A stretch of DNA of 11,619 nt from Lentisphaeria bacterium (GTDB lineage: Bacteria; Verrucomicrobiota; Lentisphaeria; Oligosphaerales; Oligosphaeraceae): assembly GCA_016303095.1 (NCBI GenBank), contig JAEDMH010000075.1, positions 1-11,619 of the forward strand. Direction: 5' to 3'. This document shows positions 1-7,172 of the stretch, piece by piece. Within the stretch, counting starts at the first letter, position 1. The number at the start of each line of letters is the position of its first letter. The notes beneath the pieces are model-generated. The model was not told where the DNA came from. It searched no databases and saw only the letters and a program-made list of their open reading frames with translations. The position numbers were made by a program, and so were the translations under genes.

Positions 1-98
1 TTATATAAATTTGCAAAATTCTTCGGATATTGTCGAAATCCTTCTTCAAGAATCTGGGGGATCGGGGCCTTTCGTCTATGATTTTCCTTGTGTGTGTA
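1..98. other. AT-rich end of window, no gene seen
   Basis: This stretch lies past the stop codon of the minus-strand DUF4159-like gene. Its first 60 bases are clearly richer in A and T than the rest of the window, as expected for intergenic DNA. I see no start codon with a supported reading frame on the minus strand here, and no convincing hairpin followed by a T-run. It may hold the promoter of a gene outside the window. Confidence 0.4.
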
Positions 99-1055
99 TC
101 ATTCACCCATGAGGGCGGCCAGGAGGAAATTGGTAGCCAATCGGGAGTAGAAGAGGTGGATGAAGTCGTTGATTTGCGGGGAGTCGTGGTATCGGAAGAG
201 TCTCCACTGTCCTGTGGGTTCCTGGAGCCATGCGGGGATGGCGTTTTGCTGGCAGAAGACCTTGTCGAAGGTGCCGTCTTCCCGTCGTGCGGGGAAGGCG
301 GGTCCCAGGACGGCGGCTTGGGGGAGGAGGATTTCCAGGGTATCTCCCTGTTCCAGGGTTTTCATGCGGATTTCGTGGGTCCAGCCTCCCAGGGTGGTCT
401 TTCCCCAGCCCATGGCCAGGATGGGGGTGGCCATGACGGCGATTCTTCCCTCCAGTCGGATGGCCATGACGGAGTAGGTGCCCCCGGGCCATTTTTCCTG
501 GGTGACGTACGTTTGGACTTCCTGGGGGAGGAGGGAGACGTCAGGGAGGTCCTGATAGAAGCATTGGAAGAGGGGGTCTTTTCGGGAGAGGGGGAGGAAG
601 GGGTGGTCGGGCAGGGCCTGTTGAAGGAAGTGCTGGACCTCCGGGGCCACCTGCCATTCCCCGTAGCTATGGTGCTGGGCGGCCTGGGTTCCCGCCTGGC
701 GCAGGAACTCGGCGGCAATGCCGGCGTCCAACCAGAGAAAACCGCCGTTGCGCAGGAACTCGCCCAGGGCTTTCGCCTCTTCCGGGGGGAGGCTTTCCCA
801 GTCCTCCCGGTCGTTCCAGTTCACGTAGAGGAAAGGGCACTGTTGGAGTCGGGGATCCTGGAAGGAATCCACTAGCATGGGGGTGGTTTCCAGCTCCAGT
901 CCCGTGGTGGTGGCCACGGTTTCCAGGAGGCTGGGCAGGGCGTTGGGGTATCCCCGCCCCAGGGCCCGTCCCGGGGCTACCATCTGGGCGATGGTCAGGG
1001 GGTCGCTCCAGCAGCAGAGAGGGAGGAGACAAAGAGTGAGGATGCATGCCTTCAT
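99..1055 (-). CDS. secreted DUF4159-like protein
   Basis: A 318-residue protein of unknown biochemical role. The first 17 residues (MKACILTLCLLPLCCWS) look like a signal peptide: one basic residue, a hydrophobic core, then a polar break, so export is likely. The next part has features I associate with DUF4159: a YPNALPSLL segment near residue 36, a segment ending PFLYVNWND near 74-82, and the hallmark RNGGFLWLD at 102-110. DUF4159 proteins belong to a fold class related to glutamine-amidotransferase-like domains and often lie beside MoxR/DUF58/von Willebrand-type gene clusters. No such neighbours are visible, but the window ends just downstream. The chosen ATG is at 1055; a TTG nine bases upstream is possible. 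No clear ribosome binding site precedes either. The family call is from memory of motifs, so it is moderate. The gene is divergent from the unknown plus-strand gene and independent of the ATPase operon. Confidence 0.7.
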   Translation of the reverse strand: MKACILTLCLLPLCCWSDPLTIAQMVAPGRALGRGYPNALPSLLETVATTTGLELETTPMLVDSFQDPRLQQCPFLYVNWNDREDWESLPPEEAKALGEFLRNGGFLWLDAGIAAEFLRQAGTQAAQHHSYGEWQVAPEVQHFLQQALPDHPFLPLSRKDPLFQCFYQDLPDVSLLPQEVQTYVTQEKWPGGTYSVMAIRLEGRIAVMATPILAMGWGKTTLGGWTHEIRMKTLEQGDTLEILLPQAAVLGPAFPARREDGTFDKVFCQQNAIPAWLQEPTGQWRLFRYHDSPQINDFIHLFYSRLATNFLLAALMGE

Positions 1056-1259
1056 GAATAGCAAAAAAAACGTTTAGAGTTATATTTGGCACTCCGTGCC
1101 TGGATTTCCTTCCAGAGGGAGGGGGATCTGGCGCAGGGTCAGGATCCTGCAGCGTTTCCCTCCCTTTTCCCCGGTGATTGGGGGGAGGGGCGGTCTTTGC
1201 GGAGGTCATTGGCTTATAGGGGGCAACCATAATCTGCCGAATCCATCTTTCAAGGTACC
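1056..1259. promoter_or_regulatory. divergent intergenic region
   Basis: These 204 bases separate two divergent genes, so promoters for both should lie here. Positions 1088-1100 form a small perfect inverted repeat, GGCAC-TCC-GTGCC. An A-run (1063-1070) sits just before the minus-strand start. A TATAAC hexamer on the minus strand (1084-1079) could be a -10 box for the DUF4159-like gene, but no good -35 stands at the usual distance. On the plus strand CATAAT (1228-1233) is the best -10 look-alike, also without a well-spaced -35. An AAGG at 1252-1255, four bases before the plus-strand ATG, is a short ribosome binding site candidate. Confidence 0.3.
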
Positions 1260-1748
1260 ATGTCTTTCTTCGACCGCCTTTTCTCCTTCCTTCACAAACC
1301 CCAACAAGCCGAGGTGCGTGGAGGGACCGCAGCTGGTCGCAACGCTCCGCCTGCTCCCGAACCCAAGCCCAACAAGAATGTCTACGACGAGGCGTTCAAG
1401 GTGGAGATTCCGGAATGGGCCCAAGGGCTGAACAACACGGAGTTGACGGCCCAGCTGCGGGAACATGTGAAGTGCCACTATGCCCCCAATTTCGGCTGGA
1501 AGAAGATTATGACGACGAAAACCGGCCCTGACGGGAATCTGATTCCCGAGTATGATGGCATTGCCGGGGACTGCGGCGCGGTGAAGTCTTACGGGCTGAA
1601 GGTGGCCCAGCGCCATGGACGCACCATGCCCTACAAGTATGTGGATTTGAACATGGCCTACCGTTGCTGCTGCGACATCCCCACCAAGTGCCCCTTCCTC
1701 CAGATGGCCCAGAACGAGGCGCGCTCGGTGAATATGCGTCGCCGGTAG
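1260..1748 (+). CDS. hypothetical protein with C-terminal cysteine cluster
   Basis: A 162-residue protein that I do not recognise. The N-terminal ~20 residues (MSFFDRLFSFLHKP) could form a short amphipathic helix. Residues 20-40 are a Gly/Ala/Pro-rich linker (RNAPPAPEPKPNKN), and the conserved-looking part starts near residue 41. Six cysteines fall at 72, 105, 136, 137, 138 and 144, with the last four in RCCCDIPTKCPF. Such an arrangement could bind a metal or an iron-sulphur cluster, or form disulphides; there is no signal peptide, so a cytoplasmic metal site is more likely. The sequence also has a DCGAVKSYGLKVA segment near 104-116. The ATG at 1260 has AAGG four bases upstream. It is the only plus-strand gene in the window and ends about 40 bases before a hairpin terminator shared with the convergent ATPase operon. 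That it is a real gene is supported by the start signal, terminator and non-random composition; function is unknown. Confidence 0.75.
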   Translation: MSFFDRLFSFLHKPQQAEVRGGTAAGRNAPPAPEPKPNKNVYDEAFKVEIPEWAQGLNNTELTAQLREHVKCHYAPNFGWKKIMTTKTGPDGNLIPEYDGIAGDCGAVKSYGLKVAQRHGRTMPYKYVDLNMAYRCCCDIPTKCPFLQMAQNEARSVNMRRR

Positions 1749-1788
1749 CTGCTGCCCTCCGCTCCGCAGGGTCTTCCCCCCCCCAAAA

Positions 1789-1822
1789 AAAACGCCCCTT
1801 CGCTTTGGCGAGGGGGCGTTTT
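1789..1822. terminator. bidirectional intrinsic terminator
   Basis: A 15-bp stem (AAAACGCCCCTTCGC paired with GCGAGGGGGCGTTTT, one G-T pair) closes on a four-base loop TTTG. On the plus strand it is followed by TTTTGGTTTT (1819-1828), on the minus strand by eight U (complement of A-run 1785-1792). It lies 40 bases after the plus-strand unknown gene and 56 bases after the last gene of the ATPase operon, so it can stop transcription from both sides. Confidence 0.9.
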
Positions 1823-1878
1823 GGTTTTCCAGGAGGAGAGAGGAGAGGGGGAGGTGTTCCGTTTCCTTGGCGGTGGGA

Positions 1879-2340
1879 TTATTTCACCACCAAGACGGGG
1901 ACGGGGGATTGTTCCAGGAGGAGTTCCCGTTCCACGGTGAAGACATCCTTGTCCCGGTAGAGTCCCTTTCGTCCCCCCAGGATCACCGCATCCATGGACT
2001 TTTGGCGCAGGAGCTGGAGGACGGCGTGGTTGAAGCGTCCCCGGAGGATGGTGGTTTCCAGGGGGACATTGGCGGCCTGGGCCAGCAGTTTGGCCCGTTG
2101 GAGATAGGCTTGTCCCTTGGCGTGGATGGAGTCTTCCAATTCGTTCCGTTCCTCGGAGACGAAGATGCGCATTTGCTGGAGGTAGTCCATGGTGGCGGTA
2201 TCCACCACGTAGGCGGCGGTGAGTTCGCTATGGAGTCCCCGGGCCAGTTTCAGGGCGAAGGCCGTGGCTTCCTCGGATTCGGCGGAACCATCCACCACCA
2301 GGAGAATACGTTTGAGAAAGGCGTTCTTCTCGCTATCCAT
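1879..2340 (-). CDS. universal stress protein family (UspA-like), degenerate ATP motif
   Basis: A 153-residue single-domain cytoplasmic protein of the Usp fold. It begins with a hydrophobic strand and DGSAESEEAT (RILLVVDGS, residues 11-19) and ends with the family signature strand SPVPVLVVK (145-153). ATP-binding members carry G-x2-G-x9-G-S/T before this strand. Here the region reads LGGRKGLYRDKDVFTVE (121-137), so the last G-S/T pair is replaced by T-V. It probably does not bind ATP in the usual way, like the UspA subgroup. The ATG at 2340 is chosen because GAGGAG stands four to five bases upstream; it overlaps the end of the subunit D gene by eight bases, so translation is likely coupled. 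An in-frame upstream extension into subunit D exists but has no support. It is the last gene of the ATPase operon. A role in tuning the ATPase or in stress survival is inference from position only. Confidence 0.88.
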   Translation of the reverse strand: MDSEKNAFLKRILLVVDGSAESEEATAFALKLARGLHSELTAAYVVDTATMDYLQQMRIFVSEERNELEDSIHAKGQAYLQRAKLLAQAANVPLETTILRGRFNHAVLQLLRQKSMDAVILGGRKGLYRDKDVFTVERELLLEQSPVPVLVVK

Positions 2341-2989
2341 GGGTCTCCTCTTCTTCCGTCTTTTGCTGTGCTGCCTCCAGCCTTTTCTTGATGAGCTTGC
2401 TGGTGAAGAAGGAATCCAGCTCCTTGGACTCCAAGCTTTCGCCAATATAATGCAACGTCGCCTTGTAGTCAGGAATGAAGAGATGCTCCAGGGCATTGAC
2501 CCGCCGTTGGGTTTTCTTCAATTCCCTGGCCAGGAGCATGACGGTGGTTTCCAGTTCCGCCAGGGCGGCCACCGATTCCATCAGTTCCAGGAATTGTTTC
2601 ATGGTGGCATCCACCAGGGCATCGGTGCCGGCGAAGCCGAATTGGGAGTGGAACTGGGTGTGCTTGGCCTGGATGCGGGGGATGCGGAAGCCTGCCAGCA
2701 GAGAGCTTTCCACCTTCACCTGGTGTTCATAGTGGATGCCGCTGGCCACGTTTCGGAGATGGAGCAGTCCATTTTGGGCGATGGCCCGGCGCAAGGTGCG
2801 GTAGGCGGTCTCCTGGCGTTCCTTGAGTTCCCGCTGAACGGTCTGGACCCGGTCCAGCAGCCGCATCATCTCCATCACCAGGATTTCCCGCTTTTGCTCC
2901 AGGAGGTTGTATCCCTCCGTGGCCATCTCCAGATCCCTTCGGAGATTCAGCTGGACGCTTTTGGTGGGCGCGACGTTGAGCCTTCCCAT
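2333..2989 (-). CDS. atpD: V-type ATPase subunit D (central rotor shaft)
   Basis: A 218-residue protein of the V/A-type ATPase D family, the usual length. It forms the long two-helix coiled coil that sits inside the A3B3 head and turns, carrying torque to subunits F and C and the K ring. The N-terminal signature VAPTKSVQLNLRRDLEMA (residues 6-23) and the following LLEQKREILVMEMMRL (29-44) are diagnostic. The long helices at both ends with a middle domain (roughly 70-130) fit the family. The C-terminal ~20 residues are charged (KTEEEETHG). The ATG at 2989 follows the subunit B stop by three bases, with GAGG eight bases upstream inside the end of B. The end of this gene overlaps the Usp gene by eight bases. 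Confidence 0.97.
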   Translation of the reverse strand: MGRLNVAPTKSVQLNLRRDLEMATEGYNLLEQKREILVMEMMRLLDRVQTVQRELKERQETAYRTLRRAIAQNGLLHLRNVASGIHYEHQVKVESSLLAGFRIPRIQAKHTQFHSQFGFAGTDALVDATMKQFLELMESVAALAELETTVMLLARELKKTQRRVNALEHLFIPDYKATLHYIGESLESKELDSFFTSKLIKKRLEAAQQKTEEEETHG

Positions 2990-2992
2990 GGT

Positions 2993-4387
2993 CTAGGCCT
3001 CGTAGTATTGATCCAATTCCTGGGAGGTGACCCGGAGCAGTTCGGAGCGGGGGAGAATCTTCAGGGCCTCCCATCCCAGGGAAAGGGACTCTTCAATGGA
3101 GCGATCCTCGTATTCTCCCTGGGTGATGACGGTGGACTCGAATTTCTCCCCGAATTTCATGTAGAGCTGGTCCATGGGGGAGAGTTCTTCCGTGCCAATC
3201 ACGGCCGCCAGGCTCCGGATGTCCTTCACCTTGGAATAGGCGGCGAAGAGCTGGGAGGCCACATGGGGGTGATCCTCCCGGCTTCGCCCCTTGCCGATGC
3301 CGTCCTTCATCAGACGGGAGAGGGAGGGCAGGCCTGCCACGGGAGGATAGATGCCCCGCTGATGCATTTCCCGATCCAGGACGATCTGCCCCTCGGTGAT
3401 GTATCCCGTGAGGTCGGGAACGGGATGGGAGATGTCGTCGGAGGGCATGGTGAGGATGGGCATTTGGGTGATGGAGCCGCCGCCGGAGGAGAGGCGGCCC
3501 GCCCGCTCGTACATGGAGGCCAGGTCGCTATACAAATAACCGGGGTATCCCTTTCGGCTGGGGATTTCTCCCCGGGCGGTGGCGATTTCCCGGAGGGCCT
3601 CGCAGTAGTTGGTCATATCCGTGATGATGACCAGGACATGCATTCCCTCCTCGTAGGCCAGATATTCCGCCAGGGTCAAGGCGCTGCGTGGGGTCACCAT
3701 GCGCTCCACGGAGGGGTCGTCTGCCAGGGAGAGGAACATGGCCACATTGCGGAGCACGCCGGACTGCTCGAAGGAGTCCACGAAGAACCGGGCCACGTCA
3801 AATTTCACGCCCATGGCGGCGAAGACGATGGCGAATTGCACATTTTCGTTCAGGAGCTTGGCCTGCCGGGCGATTTGGGCGGCGATGCGGTTGTGGGGGA
3901 GGCCGTTTCCGGAGAAGATGGGCAGCTTCTGTCCCCGCACCAGGGTATTCATCAAGTCGATGGAGCTGATGCCGGTCTGGATGAAGTCCCGGGGATATTC
4001 CCGGGAGTAGGGATTCACGGGTTCTCCGTTCACATCCCGGTATTCCCGGGTGAGGGGGGGAGGGAGTCCGTCCTTGGGGCGTCCCAGGCCGTCGAAGACC
4101 CGTCCCAGCATTTCCTTGGCCACGGGGATTTGGAGGGAGTGTCCCAGGAAGCGTGCCCGGGTGGCGGAGCGGGAGAGGGCGTCCGTGCCGCCGAAGATCT
4201 GGACCAGGGCGGAGCGGGAGGTCACGTCCAGGACCTGTCCCAGGCGCACTTCCCCTTCGGGGGTGGCCACCTCCACCAGTTCGTCATAGGCAACGCCCTC
4301 CACGTTGTCCATGAAGACCAGGGGTCCGTCGATGTTTTTGACGCCGGTGTATTGGAGTCCGGCGTGGTTGGGGATAGGTTGGGACAT
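2993..4387 (-). CDS. atpB: V-type ATPase subunit B (non-catalytic nucleotide subunit)
   Basis: A 464-residue cytoplasmic protein that alternates with subunit A in the A3B3 head. The beta-barrel domain opens with GLQYTGVKNIDGPLVF (10-25). In place of a Walker A loop is GQKLPIFSGNGLPHN (152-166), the B-subunit hallmark, so it does not hydrolyse ATP. Further signatures are the RSALTLAEYLAYE segment (234-246) and TDMTNYCEALREI (256-268). LPSLSRLMKDGIGKG (353-367) contains R358, the likely arginine finger by alignment from memory with the Enterococcus enzyme. Length is typical. The ATG at 4387 lies eight bases after the stop of subunit A; the ribosome binding site is weak (GCGAG). A longer in-frame reading into the A gene is open but has no conserved residues. 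Subunit D follows after three bases. Confidence 0.98.
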   Translation of the reverse strand: MSQPIPNHAGLQYTGVKNIDGPLVFMDNVEGVAYDELVEVATPEGEVRLGQVLDVTSRSALVQIFGGTDALSRSATRARFLGHSLQIPVAKEMLGRVFDGLGRPKDGLPPPLTREYRDVNGEPVNPYSREYPRDFIQTGISSIDLMNTLVRGQKLPIFSGNGLPHNRIAAQIARQAKLLNENVQFAIVFAAMGVKFDVARFFVDSFEQSGVLRNVAMFLSLADDPSVERMVTPRSALTLAEYLAYEEGMHVLVIITDMTNYCEALREIATARGEIPSRKGYPGYLYSDLASMYERAGRLSSGGGSITQMPILTMPSDDISHPVPDLTGYITEGQIVLDREMHQRGIYPPVAGLPSLSRLMKDGIGKGRSREDHPHVASQLFAAYSKVKDIRSLAAVIGTEELSPMDQLYMKFGEKFESTVITQGEYEDRSIEESLSLGWEALKILPRSELLRVTSQELDQYYEA

Positions 4388-4395
4388 GGGGCTCG

Positions 4396-6171
4396 CTATT
4401 TTCCGTAGGTGGCGTGCTGATTTCCGATGGCCTCCAGCTCTCCCAGGAGTTGTTGTTCCAGGGCGCTCATGGCCGTCTTGTCCTCGTTGGCGATTTCGGA
4501 TTTCATCCGGTTCATCTTGTCCAGGGAGGGAATGGCGCGGATTTCCGCCAGGGTGGCTCCGTTTTGGATGAGTTGCCGGGCCCGGGTGATGAAGTTGGCC
4601 AGGAGGGCCAGCATCCAGAGCTGTTTCTCCGGGGCGCAGTACATATCCACGGGGTCGAAGGAGTTTTGCTGGAGGAAGGCGTTTTTGATGATTTCCGCCA
4701 CGAAGAGGGTGAGGCGCTGGCTTTCCGGGAGGGCGTCGGGCCCCACCAGTTTGGCGATGCGCTGGAGGCTGGTTTCCTCCTGAAGCACCCCCATGAGCAC
4801 CTCCCGTTGCTCTTGCCAGGTCATGGCGCTCTTGCGCCACCAGGCCGCCGTCTCCGGCAGATATTCGCTATAGGAATTTCGCCAGGAGATGGCGGGATAG
4901 TGGCGGGCGTTGGCCAGATCCCGATCCAGGGCCCAGAAGCATCGGATGAAGCGGGAGGTGTGCTGGGTCACCGGCTCGGAGAAATCGCCCCCGGGCGGGG
5001 AGACGGCGCCGATGACGGAGACGGTGCCCTCGCCCCCGGCCAGGGTCTGCACCCGCCCCGCCCGCTCATAGAAGGAGGCCAGGCGGTTGGGCAGATAGGC
5101 GGGGAACCCCTCGTCGGCGGGCATCTCCTCCAATCGTCCGGAGAGTTCCCGGAGGGCTTCCGCCCAGCGGCTGGTGGAGTCGGCCATGATGGCCACATCG
5201 TATCCCATGTCCCGGTAGTATTCCGCCAGGGTGATGCCAGTGTAGATGGAGACCTCCCGGGCCGCCACGGGCATATTGGAGGTGTTGGCGATGAGGATGG
5301 TGCGCTCCATGAGGGAGCGTCCCGTCCGGGGATCCACCAGTTCCGGGAACTCCCGGAGCACCTCGGTCATCTCGTTGCCCCGCTCTCCGCAGCCGATGTA
5401 GACGATGATTTTGGCATCGCACCATTTGGCCAGGGCCTGCTGGGTCATGGTCTTTCCCGTGCCAAAGCCGCCGGGAATGGCCGCGGCCCCTCCTTTGGCC
5501 AGGGGGAAGAAGGTGTCCACCACCCGGAGCCCCGTCACCAAGGGGGCGTCCAAGGGCAGACGCTGGAGGGAGGGCCGGGGCCGGCGCACCGGCCAATACT
5601 GGAAGAGGGTCACCGGATGCTCCTCTCCGGTCTTCTCCTCCTGCAAGACGCACAGGACGGCTTTCCCGTCGTATTCTCCGGGGGGAACCAGCCTGGCGAC
5701 CTTCCCCTGGCAGCGGGGAGGCACCATCACCCGGTGGAGAACACTCTCCGTCTCCTGCACTTCCCCCACAATCTGCCCGGGAGAGAGAAGATCCCCCTCC
5801 TTCACCACGGGACGGAAGGCCCATTTCCGCTCCTCGTCCAGGGCGGAAACCTTCACACCCCGGGGAAGGAAGGAGCCGGCCTGCTCCGCAATGGCCTTCA
5901 AAGGCCGCTGGATGCCGTCGTAGATGTTCCCCAGCAGGCCAGGGCCCAGGCACACGGACAGGGGACGCCCGGAACAATACACGGGTTCTCCGGGATGCAG
6001 CCCGGCCGTGTTCTCGTAGACCTGGATGGTGGCCAAGTCCCCCCGAACGCGGATGACTTCCCCAATCAGGCGCAGATGGCCTACCTCCACCACTTCCAGC
6101 ATGCCGGTGTGGTCCATGTGGCAGGCCTCCACGATGGGGCCATTGATGCGCGTGATGCTTCCTGTGTCCAT
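4396..6171 (-). CDS. atpA: V-type ATPase catalytic subunit A
   Basis: A 591-residue cytoplasmic protein, the ATP-hydrolysing (or -forming) subunit of the A3B3 head. The N-terminal barrel starts with GSITRINGPIVEA (4-16). The long insert typical of A subunits (the non-homologous region) lies at about 110-200. Walker A is GGFGTGKT (234-241), with K240 and T241; the usual Pro before the Phe is Gly here. GCGERGNEM (260-268) holds the catalytic glutamate E263. The block from TILIANTSNMPVAAREVSIY to DVAIMADSTSRWAEALRE (291-342) contains Walker B with D331. The start at 6171 is chosen because GGGAGAG stands seven bases upstream and the product then begins like the family. Another ATG at 6189 overlaps the stop of subunit E as ATGA but has no ribosome binding site and would add six residues. 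Subunit B follows after eight bases. Confidence 0.98.
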   Translation of the reverse strand: MDTGSITRINGPIVEACHMDHTGMLEVVEVGHLRLIGEVIRVRGDLATIQVYENTAGLHPGEPVYCSGRPLSVCLGPGLLGNIYDGIQRPLKAIAEQAGSFLPRGVKVSALDEERKWAFRPVVKEGDLLSPGQIVGEVQETESVLHRVMVPPRCQGKVARLVPPGEYDGKAVLCVLQEEKTGEEHPVTLFQYWPVRRPRPSLQRLPLDAPLVTGLRVVDTFFPLAKGGAAAIPGGFGTGKTMTQQALAKWCDAKIIVYIGCGERGNEMTEVLREFPELVDPRTGRSLMERTILIANTSNMPVAAREVSIYTGITLAEYYRDMGYDVAIMADSTSRWAEALRELSGRLEEMPADEGFPAYLPNRLASFYERAGRVQTLAGGEGTVSVIGAVSPPGGDFSEPVTQHTSRFIRCFWALDRDLANARHYPAISWRNSYSEYLPETAAWWRKSAMTWQEQREVLMGVLQEETSLQRIAKLVGPDALPESQRLTLFVAEIIKNAFLQQNSFDPVDMYCAPEKQLWMLALLANFITRARQLIQNGATLAEIRAIPSLDKMNRMKSEIANEDKTAMSALEQQLLGELEAIGNQHATYGK

Positions 6172-6189
6172 GGAAAGACTCTCCCTCAT
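6172..6189 (-). promoter_or_regulatory. ribosome binding site deciding the subunit A start
   Basis: Reading the minus strand, GGGAGAG (6185-6179) sits seven bases before the ATG at 6171. The competing ATG at 6189 overlaps the subunit E stop codon in an ATGA arrangement and is preceded by CTGCGACAA, with no purine-rich site. The inner start is therefore preferred, though the overlap could support reinitiation. Confidence 0.6.
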
Positions 6190-6800
6190 TTGTCGCAGGC
6201 GGCCACTTCCCGCCGGAACTCCTCCTGGAGCCGGGCGAGGCGGGCGCCGTAAGTGTTGTCGTAGGTGCGGGTGCCATCCAGGGCCACCAGGCGGATGCCG
6301 CCCGTCACCCCGGGATGGGCCTCCACCTGGACCTTCAGGGGATGGCCCGCCAGTTCCGACAGCCACTGGGGGGTGACCAGCGCCAGGTCGGTTTCCGCCA
6401 CCTGGGCTTTCATCTCCCGGTCTCCCATGGCCAGGAGGGCTTCCCGGGCCAGGGTCTCCAAGGAGCGGCGGCGATCCCGATCCTCCCCGGGCAATCCCTG
6501 GGCCTCCTCCAGCACGCTTTGGAAGAAGGCCTGGAGGCATTCTTCCCGCTTTCGCAGCCACAGGCGCCGCTCCTCCATCCAGACCCCCTGGAGCAGGTTC
6601 CGGGCACCCCGTTCCGCCTCCTCCCGGGCAGTGCGCAGGGTGCGCTCCCGTACCTCGGCGGATTCCTTCTCCCAGCGCTCCCGGGCCTGGTTGGCGGCGG
6701 TATTGGCCCGGGCCACAATGCGGGAGGCGCGTTTCCGGGCTTCCGACAGAATCTCCTGCTGAAGCCTTTCTTCTTGAGAATGGGTCTGGTTCTCTTCCAT
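6186..6800 (-). CDS. atpE: V-type ATPase subunit E (peripheral stalk)
   Basis: A 204-residue protein of the V/A-type E family, cytoplasmic, part of the stator that stops the A3B3 head from turning with the rotor. The N-terminal half (to about 110) is a long charged, alanine- and arginine-rich helix (RLQQEILSEARKRASRIV and onward), fit for a coiled coil with the small stalk protein encoded at 10667-10978. The C-terminal head has the family signature GGIRLVALDGTRTYDNTYGARL (168-189), where YDNT matches the usual VDNT. Length is normal. The ATG at 6800 is 15 bases after the subunit F stop and has no clear ribosome binding site, so it may depend on coupling. Confidence 0.93.
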   Translation of the reverse strand: MEENQTHSQEERLQQEILSEARKRASRIVARANTAANQARERWEKESAEVRERTLRTAREEAERGARNLLQGVWMEERRLWLRKREECLQAFFQSVLEEAQGLPGEDRDRRRSLETLAREALLAMGDREMKAQVAETDLALVTPQWLSELAGHPLKVQVEAHPGVTGGIRLVALDGTRTYDNTYGARLARLQEEFRREVAACDK

Positions 6801-6815
6801 GAACAGGATGCCGTG

Positions 6816-7136
6816 CTATTTGGTTTCGATGATTTTCACACCCACAGCCTCGTAAATCAACTGCTCCAAGGTCTGGGTCTTGCCCCTGCGCCCCCAGACA
6901 TCCTCCACCGTGGCAATGTATGGCTTGGAGGCGGTCAATTTGTGGGCCGTGACCTGGGGCGCCAGCCACTGGGCCACCGGACCGGTGAGCACCAGCACCA
7001 CCAACGCCTTGTCTGAGAGGGCGGCTTGAAAGGCCTCCAAGGCCTCCTGGGGCGTGGCGACCACATCCCCGGGCACGCCGCCAAAGCGGAATCCCAGGGC
7101 GGTGTCGGCGTCGCCGATGAAGCGGAAGGGGGTCAT
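6816..7136 (-). CDS. atpF: V-type ATPase subunit F (central stalk)
   Basis: A 106-residue cytoplasmic protein of the V/A-type F family, which binds the lower part of the D shaft. The signature FIGDADTALGFRFGGV (6-21) is close to the consensus IGDEDTVLGFRLAGV. The remainder fits a small Rossmann-like fold, with the strand KALVVLVLTG (43-52) followed by a C-terminal helical tail (TQTLEQLIYEAVGVKI). The ATG at 7136 has AGGAG about ten bases upstream. Gap to the K gene is 36 bases; to E, 15. In most V-type operons F lies directly before A, but here E stands between them. Confidence 0.95.
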   Translation of the reverse strand: MTPFRFIGDADTALGFRFGGVPGDVVATPQEALEAFQAALSDKALVVLVLTGPVAQWLAPQVTAHKLTASKPYIATVEDVWGRRGKTQTLEQLIYEAVGVKIIETK

Positions 7137-7172
7137 GCTGTTGGGTCTCCTAGGGGAGGCGGGGCGGCTTGC

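Noticed and set aside
30..875. Plus-strand open frame of 281 codons opposite the DUF4159-like gene
   Set aside because: The minus-strand protein has a signal peptide and family motifs; the plus-strand product is a Gly/Glu-rich shadow.
2219..4408. A 729-codon plus-strand open frame opposite subunits B and D
   Set aside because: It is antisense to strongly conserved genes, its product is rich in Gly, His and Gln without domains, and it is open because the real genes rarely use codons whose complement is a stop.
4388..4840. Upstream extension of subunit B into the subunit A gene
   Set aside because: The added residues are an out-of-frame reading of the conserved A subunit; family homology starts at the ATG at 4387.
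4414..6252. A 612-codon plus-strand open frame opposite subunit A
   Set aside because: Same reason: an antisense shadow of the catalytic subunit with low-complexity Gly/His-rich product.
6190..6969. Upstream extension of subunit A through the subunit E gene
   Set aside because: The frame stays open by chance in GC-rich DNA; the added residues are Gly/Pro-rich noise, and subunit E is clear in another frame.
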